Positions 1 to 9,925 of a DNA stretch of 64,000 bases are shown here, one piece after another (position 1 is the first letter of the stretch; each line of letters begins with the position of its first letter). The notes beneath the pieces are model-generated. The model saw only the letters and a list, made by a program, of their open reading frames with translations. It searched no databases and had not been told where the DNA came from. The stretch lies in assembly GCF_021502725.1 (NCBI RefSeq), contig NZ_JAKFFS010000001.1, positions 1,240,001 to 1,304,000 of the forward strand, read 5' to 3'. The position numbers and the translations under genes were made by a program. This DNA comes from Dyadobacter sp. CY345 (GTDB taxonomy: Bacteria; Bacteroidota; Bacteroidia; Cytophagales; Spirosomataceae).

Positions 1-483
1 GTACAGGTTGTCGGTACCAGCTTTAAGGTAACGTCCAATACCGGCAAGGCTAAAAGCAATGTATCTGTAACTTCGGGAAAGGTAAAAGTTTATGCTACTA
101 TCGCTAAGCCGGGTGTATTGGAAAAAAACAATGATAATCTTGAGGTTTATCTGTCTCCCAATCAGCAAGCCGATTTCGATGCAAATACCAATTTGTTTCA
201 TAAGAGCCTTGTAGCACAGCCTGTTCAGCTGGCAGGTAGTGGAGATACAAGGGAGTTTTATTTTACCAATACCTCAATAGATGGAATTCTCAACACACTT
301 GAAACTGCATATGGTGTGCGCATACGCTATGATAATACTGCACTAGAGTCTTGCAAGATTACCGCGCCATTGGGGGATCTGCCATTATTTGGGAAACTGG
401 ATATTATTTGCCAGACAATCGGGGCAACTTATGAAGTATTTGGTACTGAAGTCGTAATCTCGGGAGGGAATTGCAATCTTTAA
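1..483 (+). CDS. FecR-family anti-sigma factor, C-terminal part (cut by window edge)
   Basis: The reading frame is open from base 1, so the start lies to the left of the window. The visible part begins with the VVGTSFKV-type strand of the FecR domain. It ends in a DUF4974-like domain (roughly the last 75 residues, from FYFTNTS onward), the usual C-terminus of Bacteroidota FecR proteins. Family members are inner-membrane anti-sigma factors that receive a signal from a TonB receptor in the outer membrane and release an ECF sigma factor. The SusC gene downstream has the matching N-terminal signalling domain, so this protein probably controls the glycan locus that follows. An ECF sigma gene is expected just outside the window (inference). 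Confidence 0.9.
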   Translation, partial: VQVVGTSFKVTSNTGKAKSNVSVTSGKVKVYATIAKPGVLEKNNDNLEVYLSPNQQADFDANTNLFHKSLVAQPVQLAGSGDTREFYFTNTSIDGILNTLETAYGVRIRYDNTALESCKITAPLGDLPLFGKLDIICQTIGATYEVFGTEVVISGGNCNL

Positions 484-540
484 ATATTCTTTAACTAAAT
501 CTTAATTATATGACAAAAAATTAACTCTAGAGATCAAAAA

Positions 541-566
541 ACTGGAAGCGCGGCCACGCTCCCAGT
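541..566. terminator. hairpin between fecR and susC
   Basis: ACTGGAAGCG and CGCTCCCAGT form a ten-pair stem with one mismatch around a six-base loop. A-runs flank it on both sides, so the U-tract is clear only for the minus strand. It may end or attenuate fecR transcription before susC. Confidence 0.45.
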
Positions 567-673
567 CTAAAAAAAATTCCCACAACAATCTAGTGATGAT
601 ATTCCTGCTAAACAGGAAGAGGGAAAAGTATGTCTTATTTTAAAATCAATTAAAACAAAACAAGAGTAAAAAT

Positions 674-3600
674 ATGGAAAAGTTTTTCAATACTGGTCCT
701 AAACTGACACTAATAATGAAAATACTAGGCGTTCCTATAATATTCATTTTAATGCTTGCAACACTAAGTTTTGCCAAAAACGGAAACGCGCAGGATTTGA
801 TGAACAGGAAGGTTACAGTTCAGATTAACAATAAGGAAATTGTTAAAGTACTGACTACAATTGGCCATAAGGCTAATGTAAAATTCACCTATTTACCAGG
901 CATATTTCCAGCTGAAACAAAAATTTCATTGACATCTAAAAACGAACCGTTGGAAAATATTCTCCGACAGCTTTTGGCGCCTTACAATATCAATTATCAA
1001 ACAAGCGGTGAATTTATCATTCTTAAAAAAATCAGCTCCGGACCAAAATCATCCATGTCTGAATTGAAAGACGTGCAGCGGATGAATCAGGAAATAGAAG
1101 TAACCGGGAAAGTTACCGACGAAAAAGGGGAGGTTTTGCCCGGTGTAAGTATCATTCTTAAAGGAACGCAGCGGGGTACCGTCACAGATATAGATGGTAA
1201 ATTTTCATTAAATATTCCTGATAAGTCTGCGGTGCTGGTTTTTAGCTACGTTGGGTATTTACAGAAAGAAGTTGAAGTTGGCAGCCAGACTATTGTTAAT
1301 GTTCAGCTTTTGTCGGACAATAAAGTTTTGGAGGAAGTTGTTGTCGTGGGATACGGCACCCAGAAGAAATCAGATGTTACAGGTGCTATCGCTTCGCTGG
1401 ATGGTACCAAGATTGCCAGAGCTGCTACACCTGATGCTTCCGGAGCACTGCAAGGGCAAATGCCGGGGGTAGTTGTTGTAAAAAATGTTGGAAAACCTGG
1501 AAGCGGATACAGTATTAATATTCGCGGAGTGAGTTCGATAGGTGGTTCAAATTCACCCTTGTTTGTGATCGATGGAATTCCAACTACAACGGGTATCAAT
1601 GAATTGAACCCGGCTGATATAGAAAAGATTGACGTTTTGAAAGATGCATCTGCCACTGCGATATATGGATCCCGGGGAGCCAAAGGCGTTGTGATCGTCA
1701 CAACAAAAAGGGGGAAATCAGGGAAAACGACAATTTCTTATGATGCTTATGCCGGCGTAAGAACACCAACCCATTTACCTGAAATGTTTAACGGTCCGGA
1801 ATACGTTTCTTACCGTACAGATCAATTCAAAGCTCAGGGAAAAGATGTTTCCAGGAACAACGCTGCTTTTTTTACTCCTGAACAATGGAAAAATATTGAC
1901 GAAGGCAAATTCACGGACTGGCCGTCGCTGCTACTTAGAAATGGTTTGCAAATGAACCATAATATCACTGCCAGCGGTGGAGACGATAAAACCCGGTTCG
2001 CTATCAGCGCAGGATTACTTCAGGAAAACGGAAATGTAAAACCGGAACAATTTAAAAGATATACACTGAGAGGAAACGTAGACCGTCAGATAACCGCAAA
2101 ATGGAAGGCGGGCTTAAATATCTATTTTTCACAAAATCTTCAGGATTTAGGAAGCTCAGAAGCACTACGGTCTGCGTACCGTTTGCCTCCAATGACTAAT
2201 CCTTATGATGCGTCGGGCACAAGGGTTTTTCGTGTTTATGGAACAAATTCGGTGAGCAACCCTATGTTTGATCAGGAAAATGAGATTCGTCAGAATCGTA
2301 ATGCAAGAACTTTCGGCAATATTTATGTACAGTTTCAACCCACCGCTCATCTTACTTTAAAGTCTAGCATTTCGCCCAACTATTCAACAAATAGAAGCGG
2401 AACCTACTTCGGGCCTCTTGCAAAACAGACTCTTGGGGGAGCGCTTCCTACGTCAGCGTCAAATGCGACAAACGATCAACTTACCTGGGTTTTAGATAAT
2501 CAGGCAACTTACGAAAAACAGTTTGGCGTGCACAAACTTACTGCCACTGTGGTACAAAGCATGCAGAAAGATCGGTTTGAAAGTAACACAATATCGGTCG
2601 AAGGTTTGCCATACAGATCCCTCTGGTATAATTTGGCAACGGCAGGAAAAGTGACGGCCTACGGTTCTGCTTACACCAAAACTACTTTGTCTTCTGCAAT
2701 GGGTAGGATTAATTACAGCTACAAAGATAAGTACCTGTTGACGGCGACCGGACGGTGGGATGGCTCTTCACGTCTTGCCGAAGGAAATCAGTGGGGCTTT
2801 TTCCCATCTGCTTCCTTGGCATGGAGAATTTCTGAAGAGCAATTCATAAAGTCGGTTTCTGCGATAAACGATCTTAAATTAAGAGTTAGCTATGGTGTAA
2901 CCGGAAATGACAGGGTAAATCCATATTCAACACAAGCAACCCTTGGTCAGACATTCTATGATTTTGGAGGTGTTTTTGCACAGGGATACGCTCCAAGTCA
3001 GTTAGCTAATAAGGCGCTAACCTGGGAAACGACCAACGAAATAAATGCCGGATTAGACTTTGGCTTTTTCAATAACCGTATTTCAGGAAGCGTGGATGTA
3101 TATAATCGTTTGATAGACAATATTCTATTGAACCGTCAATTGCCTGCGCCTTCCGGATATAGCTCAATCACTGACAATGTAGGTAAACTTAAAAACAGTG
3201 GGATTGAGCTGGGAGTAAGCACGATCAATATTCATGCAGGTAAATTCATGTGGAAAAGTGATTTCGTTTTTGATAAAAATAAAAATGAGATACTTCAATT
3301 AAACGGCGGCAAGAAAGACGATGTGGGTAACAAGCTGTTTATCGGGCAGCCTGCGCAAGTCAATTACAATTATGTATTTGATGGGATCTGGCAGCAAGCT
3401 CAAATTGACGAAGCTAAAAAATACAACCAAACCCCCGGACAGGTCCGTGTCAAAGATATAGACGGTAATGGCGTTATTAATGCCAGTGACAGGCAAATTA
3501 TCGGGAAACAGGTGCCTAGCTGGACTGGTTCGTTTTCAAATACATTCAAGTATGGTAATTTTGATTTGTTTATCATGGTTTATACCCGTCGCGGTGAGCA

Positions 3601-3973
3601 ATTTGAAAGTTCTTTCGACGCAACTTTATTGAATTACAATCAAGATTATAATCAGGTAAAGGTTGATTACTGGACCCCAGCTAATGCTTCTCAGGTTCAT
3701 TTTCAACCTGGAAACCCAGGGCCATATTCTGTTATCCCTACTTTCCGAAAGGTTGACTTTACCAGGGTTGGAAATATTACGCTTGGTTATAATCTGCCCT
3801 CAGACCTGATTAAGAAAATCAGGATCAGTAACCTTAGAATCTATGCCACGGCAACAAACCCAATTCTATTTACCAAGTATGACGGATTTGACCCTGAATG
3901 GCCAGCTGTAAACACCTACGGAACAGCAGTGAGTACATCTTCATACCTTTTTGGAATTAATCTTGCATTTTAA
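674..3973 (+). CDS. SusC/RagA-family TonB-linked outer-membrane receptor with signalling domain
   Basis: The 1099-residue protein is of normal SusC length. After a signal peptide (about residues 1-40) comes an STN (secretin/TonB N-terminal) domain at about 50-120, then a carboxypeptidase-regulatory-like domain at about 143-220. The hallmark LEEVVVVGYGTQKKSDVTGA stretch leads into the plug, and a long TonB-dependent barrel fills the rest. SusC proteins import oligosaccharides across the outer membrane, driven by TonB. The STN domain marks it as a signalling receptor that talks to a FecR protein, which fits the gene just upstream. A start at 716 (MKILGVP) is also possible; 674 gives a long but plausible signal region. 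SusD follows after 12 bases, so the two are cotranscribed. Confidence 0.95.
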   Translation: MEKFFNTGPKLTLIMKILGVPIIFILMLATLSFAKNGNAQDLMNRKVTVQINNKEIVKVLTTIGHKANVKFTYLPGIFPAETKISLTSKNEPLENILRQLLAPYNINYQTSGEFIILKKISSGPKSSMSELKDVQRMNQEIEVTGKVTDEKGEVLPGVSIILKGTQRGTVTDIDGKFSLNIPDKSAVLVFSYVGYLQKEVEVGSQTIVNVQLLSDNKVLEEVVVVGYGTQKKSDVTGAIASLDGTKIARAATPDASGALQGQMPGVVVVKNVGKPGSGYSINIRGVSSIGGSNSPLFVIDGIPTTTGINELNPADIEKIDVLKDASATAIYGSRGAKGVVIVTTKRGKSGKTTISYDAYAGVRTPTHLPEMFNGPEYVSYRTDQFKAQGKDVSRNNAAFFTPEQWKNIDEGKFTDWPSLLLRNGLQMNHNITASGGDDKTRFAISAGLLQENGNVKPEQFKRYTLRGNVDRQITAKWKAGLNIYFSQNLQDLGSSEALRSAYRLPPMTNPYDASGTRVFRVYGTNSVSNPMFDQENEIRQNRNARTFGNIYVQFQPTAHLTLKSSISPNYSTNRSGTYFGPLAKQTLGGALPTSASNATNDQLTWVLDNQATYEKQFGVHKLTATVVQSMQKDRFESNTISVEGLPYRSLWYNLATAGKVTAYGSAYTKTTLSSAMGRINYSYKDKYLLTATGRWDGSSRLAEGNQWGFFPSASLAWRISEEQFIKSVSAINDLKLRVSYGVTGNDRVNPYSTQATLGQTFYDFGGVFAQGYAPSQLANKALTWETTNEINAGLDFGFFNNRISGSVDVYNRLIDNILLNRQLPAPSGYSSITDNVGKLKNSGIELGVSTINIHAGKFMWKSDFVFDKNKNEILQLNGGKKDDVGNKLFIGQPAQVNYNYVFDGIWQQAQIDEAKKYNQTPGQVRVKDIDGNGVINASDRQIIGKQVPSWTGSFSNTFKYGNFDLFIMVYTRRGEQFESSFDATLLNYNQDYNQVKVDYWTPANASQVHFQPGNPGPYSVIPTFRKVDFTRVGNITLGYNLPSDLIKKIRISNLRIYATATNPILFTKYDGFDPEWPAVNTYGTAVSTSSYLFGINLAF

Positions 3974-3985
3974 TTATCGCAATAA

Positions 3986-5683
3986 ATGAAAAAGATATTT
4001 TATATTCTTACGATGGCCATAGGTGCAACTCTTGCATCTTGTCAGGAATTTTTGAAAGAAGAAAACATAAGTGGCGTAACGGCTGAAAATTTTTACGTAG
4101 ATGCTGCGGGCTATGAAAAACTGGTTAATTCCTGTTATGCATCCATGCGTGATATTTACGAAACTGACCCTAAACTGTTTTCCTGGGGAACTGACATTTT
4201 TACACGGGGTGAAATTGAATCGGTGAGTGGTACGCTAGGCGACAGACTGGTACGTGCAACGCAGTTAAATGAGTATAAGACATTGTCTTCGGATAACTCT
4301 GGGGTGGAAGAGCTTTTTACAGTGCTTTACGTGGGTATTCAACGATGTAATACGGCAATTAATAAAGCCGCCACCATTCCAGGTCTTGCGGAGGCTACAA
4401 AAAATAAGCGGATTGCCGAAGTACGTTTTATCCGTGCTTACCTGTATTACCTGCTTGTCGAAAACTTTGGAGGTATTCCAATTGTAAAGGATGAGATCAA
4501 CACTGCTATCACGCATTTTGTTCCTAGTTCTGAGAAAGAGGTTTACGATTTAATGATTGAAGATCTGAATGGTTCTGTTGGAGGTGTTGATGCAACCACT
4601 CCTGAATTTGGCAGAGTAACACAAGGCGCTGTGAAACATTTGTTGTCGCTGGTACATCTTACCCGTGGTTACAAAGCATTCGCAGAAGGGACAGATTTCG
4701 CCAAATCGGCTCAGCATGCTGAGGAAGTGATCACCACCGGAACATATAAGCTGGTGCCTTCTTTTGCCGATCTATTCAAATCCACAAATGAAAAAAACAG
4801 TGAAATTATTCTTTCAATTCAATTTGACCCGACATCGCTGAAAAATAAGACAATAGGGCATGGACAAAATATCGTTTTTGGTTGGAGAGTTTTCCGTGAG
4901 CCTGGATTTTTCGATGGTGAGTATGCCATTTATAATAGAAGGACAAGCGATTTTATGCCTACCCAGTTTCTTTTTTCACTTTATAACACGGCTAAGGATT
5001 CAAGGTATGACGCTACTTTTCTTAGTCAGTTTTCAGCAGTGAGAGATGACAAAATTGGAAATTCGGTGATAAAAAAAGGTGACCTACGCTTCTACTTTCC
5101 ATATCCGGACCGGCAGTTCACAAGTCAGGATTCAGTTGCTTTAAAATCTGCAAATCCAAATGTAGAGATCATTAGATTTGATCGATGGAAGCAGGATTTT
5201 CAAGGAATAGGCGGTGCGCTGAAATTCCCCATGATCAATAAGTTCTATGATCCTTTGGCATTGCAACCAGGTAGTAACGAGCGACTATATACATCTACAA
5301 GAGATATTTATCTGTTTAGACTTGCTGATACTTATCTGCTGGCTGCAGAGGCTTATTTTAAAATGGGGCAATTGGATAAAGCAGCAGAAAAAATCAATGT
5401 AGTCCGTAAACGTGCGGCAGTTGCCGGACAAAGTCTGGACATTACAGCAGCAGCTGTAACCATCGATTTTATTTTGGACGAACGTGCCAGAGAACTAGCT
5501 GGGGAATACAAACGCTGGTTGGATCTTAAACGCACCCGCAGATTGGGCAGAGCTTTTGAACATAATATTCTGACTAAAATGGCCAATCCGGCTGGCGTAA
5601 TAGATAAATATTATTTGAGACCTATCCCACAGGCGGTCATCGACAGGGATACGGAAGGTTACCCGCAGAACCCTAGCTATTAA
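3986..5683 (+). CDS. SusD/RagB-family glycan-binding lipoprotein
   Basis: The 565-residue protein starts with a lipoprotein signal whose lipobox LASC puts the lipidated Cys at residue 19. The body has the SusD pattern: an N-terminal region that starts NFYVDAAGYEKLVNSCY, a central TPR-like part (RFIRAYLYYLLVENFGGIPIV), and a C-terminal end with RARELAGEYKRWLDLKR and LRPIPQAVIDRD. SusD forms a lid on its partner SusC and captures glycan at the cell surface. The partner is the gene directly upstream. Confidence 0.95.
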   Translation: MKKIFYILTMAIGATLASCQEFLKEENISGVTAENFYVDAAGYEKLVNSCYASMRDIYETDPKLFSWGTDIFTRGEIESVSGTLGDRLVRATQLNEYKTLSSDNSGVEELFTVLYVGIQRCNTAINKAATIPGLAEATKNKRIAEVRFIRAYLYYLLVENFGGIPIVKDEINTAITHFVPSSEKEVYDLMIEDLNGSVGGVDATTPEFGRVTQGAVKHLLSLVHLTRGYKAFAEGTDFAKSAQHAEEVITTGTYKLVPSFADLFKSTNEKNSEIILSIQFDPTSLKNKTIGHGQNIVFGWRVFREPGFFDGEYAIYNRRTSDFMPTQFLFSLYNTAKDSRYDATFLSQFSAVRDDKIGNSVIKKGDLRFYFPYPDRQFTSQDSVALKSANPNVEIIRFDRWKQDFQGIGGALKFPMINKFYDPLALQPGSNERLYTSTRDIYLFRLADTYLLAAEAYFKMGQLDKAAEKINVVRKRAAVAGQSLDITAAAVTIDFILDERARELAGEYKRWLDLKRTRRLGRAFEHNILTKMANPAGVIDKYYLRPIPQAVIDRDTEGYPQNPSY

Positions 5684-5690
5684 TTCTAAA

Positions 5691-5725
5691 AAGAACAGCC
5701 AGGCAGAGATTGTCTGGTTGTTCTT
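5691..5725 (+). terminator. strong hairpin after susD
   Basis: AAGAACAGCCAGGCA pairs with TGTCTGGTTGTTCTT over 15 positions with two G-T type pairs, around a five-base loop, 8 bases after the susD stop. No long T-run follows. It may reduce read-through into the enzyme genes and so set the SusCD-to-enzyme ratio (inference). Confidence 0.6.
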
Positions 5726-5940
5726 AATCATTTCGTGGCAACGATTTTTAAACTGCGATCTGATGAGATTCTTTAAATATTGTTTAAAGTCCGTCGCTCA
5801 TTATGTTAATGTGCCACGTGACTTCGCTTGCTCAAACACAAGGTTTATCGTTCGAATTTACTTGTGATAACTTCATATCGGTTGCATATGGACGGGAGTA
5901 TGATGCATTAAAATGTCGACTAAATAATCAAAATTATTAT

Positions 5941-7299
5941 ATGGAATCCAACAATCGCCGGGATTTTCTGAAAGGCTCACTGCTATCCGCAGGCGGCATA
6001 CTTTTAGGTAATTCCAATGTGATTGCCGCTGGCAATAACATAGTCAAAGGTGCAAATGAAAGAATTAATGTTGCTGTAATTGGGATAAATGGGAAGGGCA
6101 AACACCATTACAAACGGTTCTGCGAGATACCCAATGTGAGGGTCACTACTTTATGTGACGTTGATGAGCGGCTATTCCCCGAAGGCATTGCAGCCGTTGA
6201 AAAACTAAGTGGTTTCAAGCCGAAAACTGAAGTGGACATTCGTAAAGTACTAGAAGATAAAAATATAGATGCGATTTCAATTGCAACTCCTGATCATTGG
6301 CATGCCTTGATGACCATCTGGGCCTGTCAGGCTGGGAAAGATGTGTATGTTGAAAAGCCAGTTTCCTTTACCATTCAGGAAGGTCGCAAAATGGTTGAGG
6401 CTTCAAGAAAGTATAATAGGATTGTTCAGGCGGGAACCAACATGCGTTCAGAACCAGCAGTGCGAGCAGCGATGCAGTTTCTGAATCAGGGCAAATTAGG
6501 AGAAATCTATATGTCCAAAGGCGTTTGTTTTAAACCCAGAAACAGCATTGGTTTTCAAAAAGATTCACCCATCCCTAAAGGGGTTCACTGGGATTTACAT
6601 CTTGGTCCGGCGCCGGAAAGACCATTTAATGAAAACAGGTTTCATTACAACTGGCACTATTTCTGGGATTATGCCACCGCAGAAATGGGAAACATTGTTC
6701 ATCAGATGGATTTGGCAAGATGGGGACTTAATAAACATGAACATCCTCTCAAAGTTCATTCATCAGGAGGGACATTTGTCTGGAAATCGGATATGGAAAC
6801 ACCGAACATACAGCATGCAACTTTCGAATATGCTGATGGGAAAATCTTACAATACGAAGTCAGAGGATTGTATACCAATGAAGAGGGCGGCATGAAGGTT
6901 GGTAATTTATATTTTGGCTCAGAAGGCTGGATGAATTCAGAAGGTGGATGGAAATCCTATTATGGCGGAAGCGAAGCGGATACAGATCCTGGATTTCCCA
7001 AGCGAACAGAGAAAGCAGGTCCCATTATGTCTCAATCAGATTTGTCAATGTTTTCGAAGGACGATCATTATCAAAATTTCATTAATTGCGTAAGGTCACG
7101 AAAAAGAGAGGAGCAGTATGCAGACATTCTGGAAGGGCACCGTTCAACAACCCTTAGCCACCTAGCAAACATCTCTTACAGAACAGGGAGGAAACTGATA
7201 TTTAATCCTGATGCTGAAACATTTAATGATGATGTTGAAGCAAATTCCTATTTAACAAGAAATTACCGTTACCCATTTGTGGTACCAAATGAAGTTTAG
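5941..7299 (+). CDS. Tat-exported Gfo/Idh/MocA-family oxidoreductase
   Basis: The start was placed at 5941, not the in-frame ATG at 5803, because the protein then begins with a twin-arginine signal (NNRRDFLKGSLLSAGG). The upstream 46 codons read like leader DNA. The 452-residue product has an N-terminal Rossmann fold (VAVIGINGKGKHH), the family EKP motif (YVEKPVSF) and a C-terminal Gfo/Idh domain. Such enzymes oxidise or reduce sugars with tightly bound NAD(P); a Tat signal fits export with the cofactor already bound. A DUF1080 gene follows after 47 bases. That pairing is known from pathways in which a sugar is oxidised to a 3-keto glycoside and then cleaved, so this enzyme may make the 3-keto sugar (inference). 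Confidence 0.9.
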   Translation: MESNNRRDFLKGSLLSAGGILLGNSNVIAAGNNIVKGANERINVAVIGINGKGKHHYKRFCEIPNVRVTTLCDVDERLFPEGIAAVEKLSGFKPKTEVDIRKVLEDKNIDAISIATPDHWHALMTIWACQAGKDVYVEKPVSFTIQEGRKMVEASRKYNRIVQAGTNMRSEPAVRAAMQFLNQGKLGEIYMSKGVCFKPRNSIGFQKDSPIPKGVHWDLHLGPAPERPFNENRFHYNWHYFWDYATAEMGNIVHQMDLARWGLNKHEHPLKVHSSGGTFVWKSDMETPNIQHATFEYADGKILQYEVRGLYTNEEGGMKVGNLYFGSEGWMNSEGGWKSYYGGSEADTDPGFPKRTEKAGPIMSQSDLSMFSKDDHYQNFINCVRSRKREEQYADILEGHRSTTLSHLANISYRTGRKLIFNPDAETFNDDVEANSYLTRNYRYPFVVPNEV

Positions 7300-7346
7300 T
7301 AATCACCGTGCCACAAGTCATGTTTTAATAAGTCGAAGCTCAAGAA

Positions 7347-8084
7347 ATGAAAAAGATAAGAATTTATAATGAAATATTACTTCTTGCGATATTGATCGCA
7401 TCCTTGGTTTCTGCCAATGTAGTTGCGCAATTGAAAGAAACTTCTGCAAATACATTAACTAAGCAGGAAATCAGGGAAGGATGGAAGTTACTGTTTGACG
7501 GGAAAACAACCAAAGGCTGGCGTGGTGCGAACAAAGACAAATTTCCCGAAGAGGGCTGGATCGTGGAGAATGGCATGCTGACGATTTTACCAGCAGGGAA
7601 AGGCGGAGACATCATTAGCAATGATATGTATTCGAATTTTGAGCTTTCATTTGACTTTAAATCTCCTGTTAATTCAAACAGTGGTTTCAAATATTTTGTG
7701 CTTGAAGATAGCTATAAAGTAGGTACCGCACTGGGCCTGGAATACCAAACGCATGATACCGGTAAAAGGCCATTTGATGATCAGGATAAACATTCCCTGG
7801 GATGTCTCTACGAACTTTTACAGGCTACAAACAGAAAGGCAAATGCTCCCGGCGAATGGAACAATGCACGGATTATATCCAAAGGAATGCATGTCGAGCA
7901 CTGGCTGAACGGCATTATGGTGTTAGCCTATGAACGTGGTAGTGAGCAATTCCGAAATGCAGTAGCAAAAAGCAAGTTTAGTGTTTACCCCAATTTTGGA
8001 GAAACAAAAAAAGGGTATCTGCTTATACAGGATCATAATGATAGAACGGATTTCAGAAACATTAAAATAAAGGAGTTGCTTTAA
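7347..8084 (+). CDS. DUF1080 (3-keto-disaccharide hydrolase-type) secreted protein
   Basis: The 245-residue protein has a Sec signal peptide ending near residue 27 (VVAQ), then a single DUF1080 domain. Recognisable parts are WKLLFDGKTTKGWRG, the NGMLTI strand, SNSGFKYFV and GLEYQTHD. The fold is a concanavalin-like beta sandwich. Members cleave or modify 3-keto glycosides made by Gfo/Idh-type oxidoreductases, and such a gene lies immediately upstream. It probably acts in the periplasm on oligosaccharides brought in by the SusCD pair. Confidence 0.88.
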   Translation: MKKIRIYNEILLLAILIASLVSANVVAQLKETSANTLTKQEIREGWKLLFDGKTTKGWRGANKDKFPEEGWIVENGMLTILPAGKGGDIISNDMYSNFELSFDFKSPVNSNSGFKYFVLEDSYKVGTALGLEYQTHDTGKRPFDDQDKHSLGCLYELLQATNRKANAPGEWNNARIISKGMHVEHWLNGIMVLAYERGSEQFRNAVAKSKFSVYPNFGETKKGYLLIQDHNDRTDFRNIKIKELL

Positions 8085-8135
8085 CAGAACTCAATCTTAT
8101 CTGTCACTTTATCATAGTTTAGAAAATGGAATCTA

Positions 8136-9719
8136 ATGAAATATATCCTAATTCTTACCTTGTTTGTTCTGGTGCGATCTGTACGAGCACAAAGTCCTGC
8201 ATTACCCTATTTGAAAAAACATGGTGATGCAACACAACTCATCGTGGATGGTAAACCATACCTGGTTCTGGGTGGAGAGCTCCGCAATTCCAGTAATTCA
8301 AATCTAACCAATTTAAGGCCTATCTGGCCAAGATTGGTTAAGGCAAATATCAATACGGTTTTAGCCACCGTATCCTGGGAGCAAATGGAGCCACAAGAAG
8401 GCGTATTCGATTTTACCCTGATAGATGGGCTTATAGACCAGGCGAGGGAAAATAAAATGAAGGTGATCTTGCTTTGGTTTGGAAGCTGGAAAAATACTGT
8501 ATCTACGTATGTGCCTGGCTGGGTTAAAGATGATTTTAAACGTTTTCCCCGTATACAAAATGCAGACGGATCCGGGCAAGAAAGGCTTTCAACGATTAGT
8601 GAGACCAATAAAAATGCTGACAAACTTGCATTTAAAGCGTTAATGAGACATTTGCGGAAGATAGATGGTACTGCCCATACTGTTATCATGGTTCAGGTTG
8701 AGAATGAGGTCGGGATGTATCCCAACCGCCGTGATCTTTCAGCCGATGCAAACGCTCTTTTTGACAAACCTGTACCTGGTGAATTAATGAATTATCTGGT
8801 GAAAAATATGGATGCTCTTTCCCCTGTTTTAAAAAGAGCATGGACAGAAGCGGGATCAAAAAAATCTGGCAACTGGGAAGAGGTTTTTGGGAAAGGCAGA
8901 TTGACCGAAGATTTTTTCCAATCCTGGACTTTCGCTACTTACATCAACGGTATTGCAGAAGCAGGTAAAAAGGAATACCCACTACCATTATTTGTAAACA
9001 CGGCTCTTAATGAAGTGAGTGGTGGGCCGCAGGATAAAGTTATGGATATTTGGAAAGCAGTTGCGCCTAGTATTGATTTGCTAACTCCTGACGTATATTA
9101 CCCGCAGTTTGCTGAATATGCAGCCAGATACCACAGAAGTGACAATGCCTTATTTATTCCCGAAGCCCGTTTTGACAGTAGTGTGGGAGGTAAGGCCATG
9201 TACGCGATTGGCCAGCATGACGCAATCGGTTTTTCTCCCTTTGCCATCGACGGCAATGACAGTATTCATGCCCATCCCCTTGCGAAATCATATAAGATAT
9301 TATCGCAGCTAAGCCCTTATATATTAGAGAATCAGGGTAGTAAAAACATAGGAGGTATTTTGCTTGATACTATAAATCCAACTCAGGAGCTCCAGGTAGG
9401 CAATTATATGATTACTGCTACAATTGTGAAAAAGAAGCAGAGGTTGTCACCACAAAGTGCTTATGGTATTGTTTTAGCAACAGGGGAAAACAGCTTCATT
9501 ATCTCGGGATGCAATTTGTTTCTGACTTTTAAACCGCTCACACCAGGACCGGCTCAGGCAGGTTTCAAAAATGTATCAGAAGGCTCGTTTGTGAATGGAA
9601 TGTGGCGCGAGACCAGGCGTCTGAATGGTGATGAAATTGATGATGGCAGACATTTGCTTTTTCCAGGTGATGATAGGGAACTTAGCATCCAAAATGTTGA
9701 AATCTACAGATATGAGTAA
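8136..9719 (+). CDS. GH35-type beta-galactosidase with DUF5597-like C-terminus
   Basis: The 527-residue protein has a Sec signal (RSVRAQ, cleavage near 19). It starts its TIM barrel with the GH35/GH42 sequence LVLGGELRNSS, followed by TVLATVSWEQMEPQEGVFDF. The likely acid/base is Glu191 in MVQVENEVG and the likely nucleophile is Glu343 in FIPEAR. The C-terminal part resembles the DUF5597 domain that accompanies this GH35 subgroup. The probable reaction is removal of terminal beta-galactose from oligosaccharides in the periplasm. It sits between the DUF1080 and GH115 genes, which supports a galactose-containing, glucuronylated target glycan. Confidence 0.87.
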   Translation: MKYILILTLFVLVRSVRAQSPALPYLKKHGDATQLIVDGKPYLVLGGELRNSSNSNLTNLRPIWPRLVKANINTVLATVSWEQMEPQEGVFDFTLIDGLIDQARENKMKVILLWFGSWKNTVSTYVPGWVKDDFKRFPRIQNADGSGQERLSTISETNKNADKLAFKALMRHLRKIDGTAHTVIMVQVENEVGMYPNRRDLSADANALFDKPVPGELMNYLVKNMDALSPVLKRAWTEAGSKKSGNWEEVFGKGRLTEDFFQSWTFATYINGIAEAGKKEYPLPLFVNTALNEVSGGPQDKVMDIWKAVAPSIDLLTPDVYYPQFAEYAARYHRSDNALFIPEARFDSSVGGKAMYAIGQHDAIGFSPFAIDGNDSIHAHPLAKSYKILSQLSPYILENQGSKNIGGILLDTINPTQELQVGNYMITATIVKKKQRLSPQSAYGIVLATGENSFIISGCNLFLTFKPLTPGPAQAGFKNVSEGSFVNGMWRETRRLNGDEIDDGRHLLFPGDDRELSIQNVEIYRYE

Positions 9720-9925
9720 TCGTTATTTAAACATTTTAGTAAGCTGGATTTTAATGGAATAATTTTCTGAACATGAACAAGGTGTATCAGAATATTAAGG
9801 AAAAAGCTGCTATCGGTGAGAAAGGTATGAATGAAGATAATCAAAACCATTCTGATTGAAAAAAAATGATTCCTCAAGCCATGCTCAACTTTCAGAATTA
9901 GAGTATCGAATAAAAAACTGAATAT

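Noticed and set aside
5803..5940. Upstream extension of the Gfo/Idh/MocA gene to the ATG at 5803
   Set aside because: It would bury the twin-arginine signal 46 residues inside the protein; the ATG at 5941 fits the export signal.
9773..9859. 28-codon frame (MNKVYQNIKEKAAIGEKG) before the GH115 gene
   Set aside because: The first residues faintly recall the start of a PcrB-type prenyltransferase, but the rest does not follow. Too short to support as a gene or relic.
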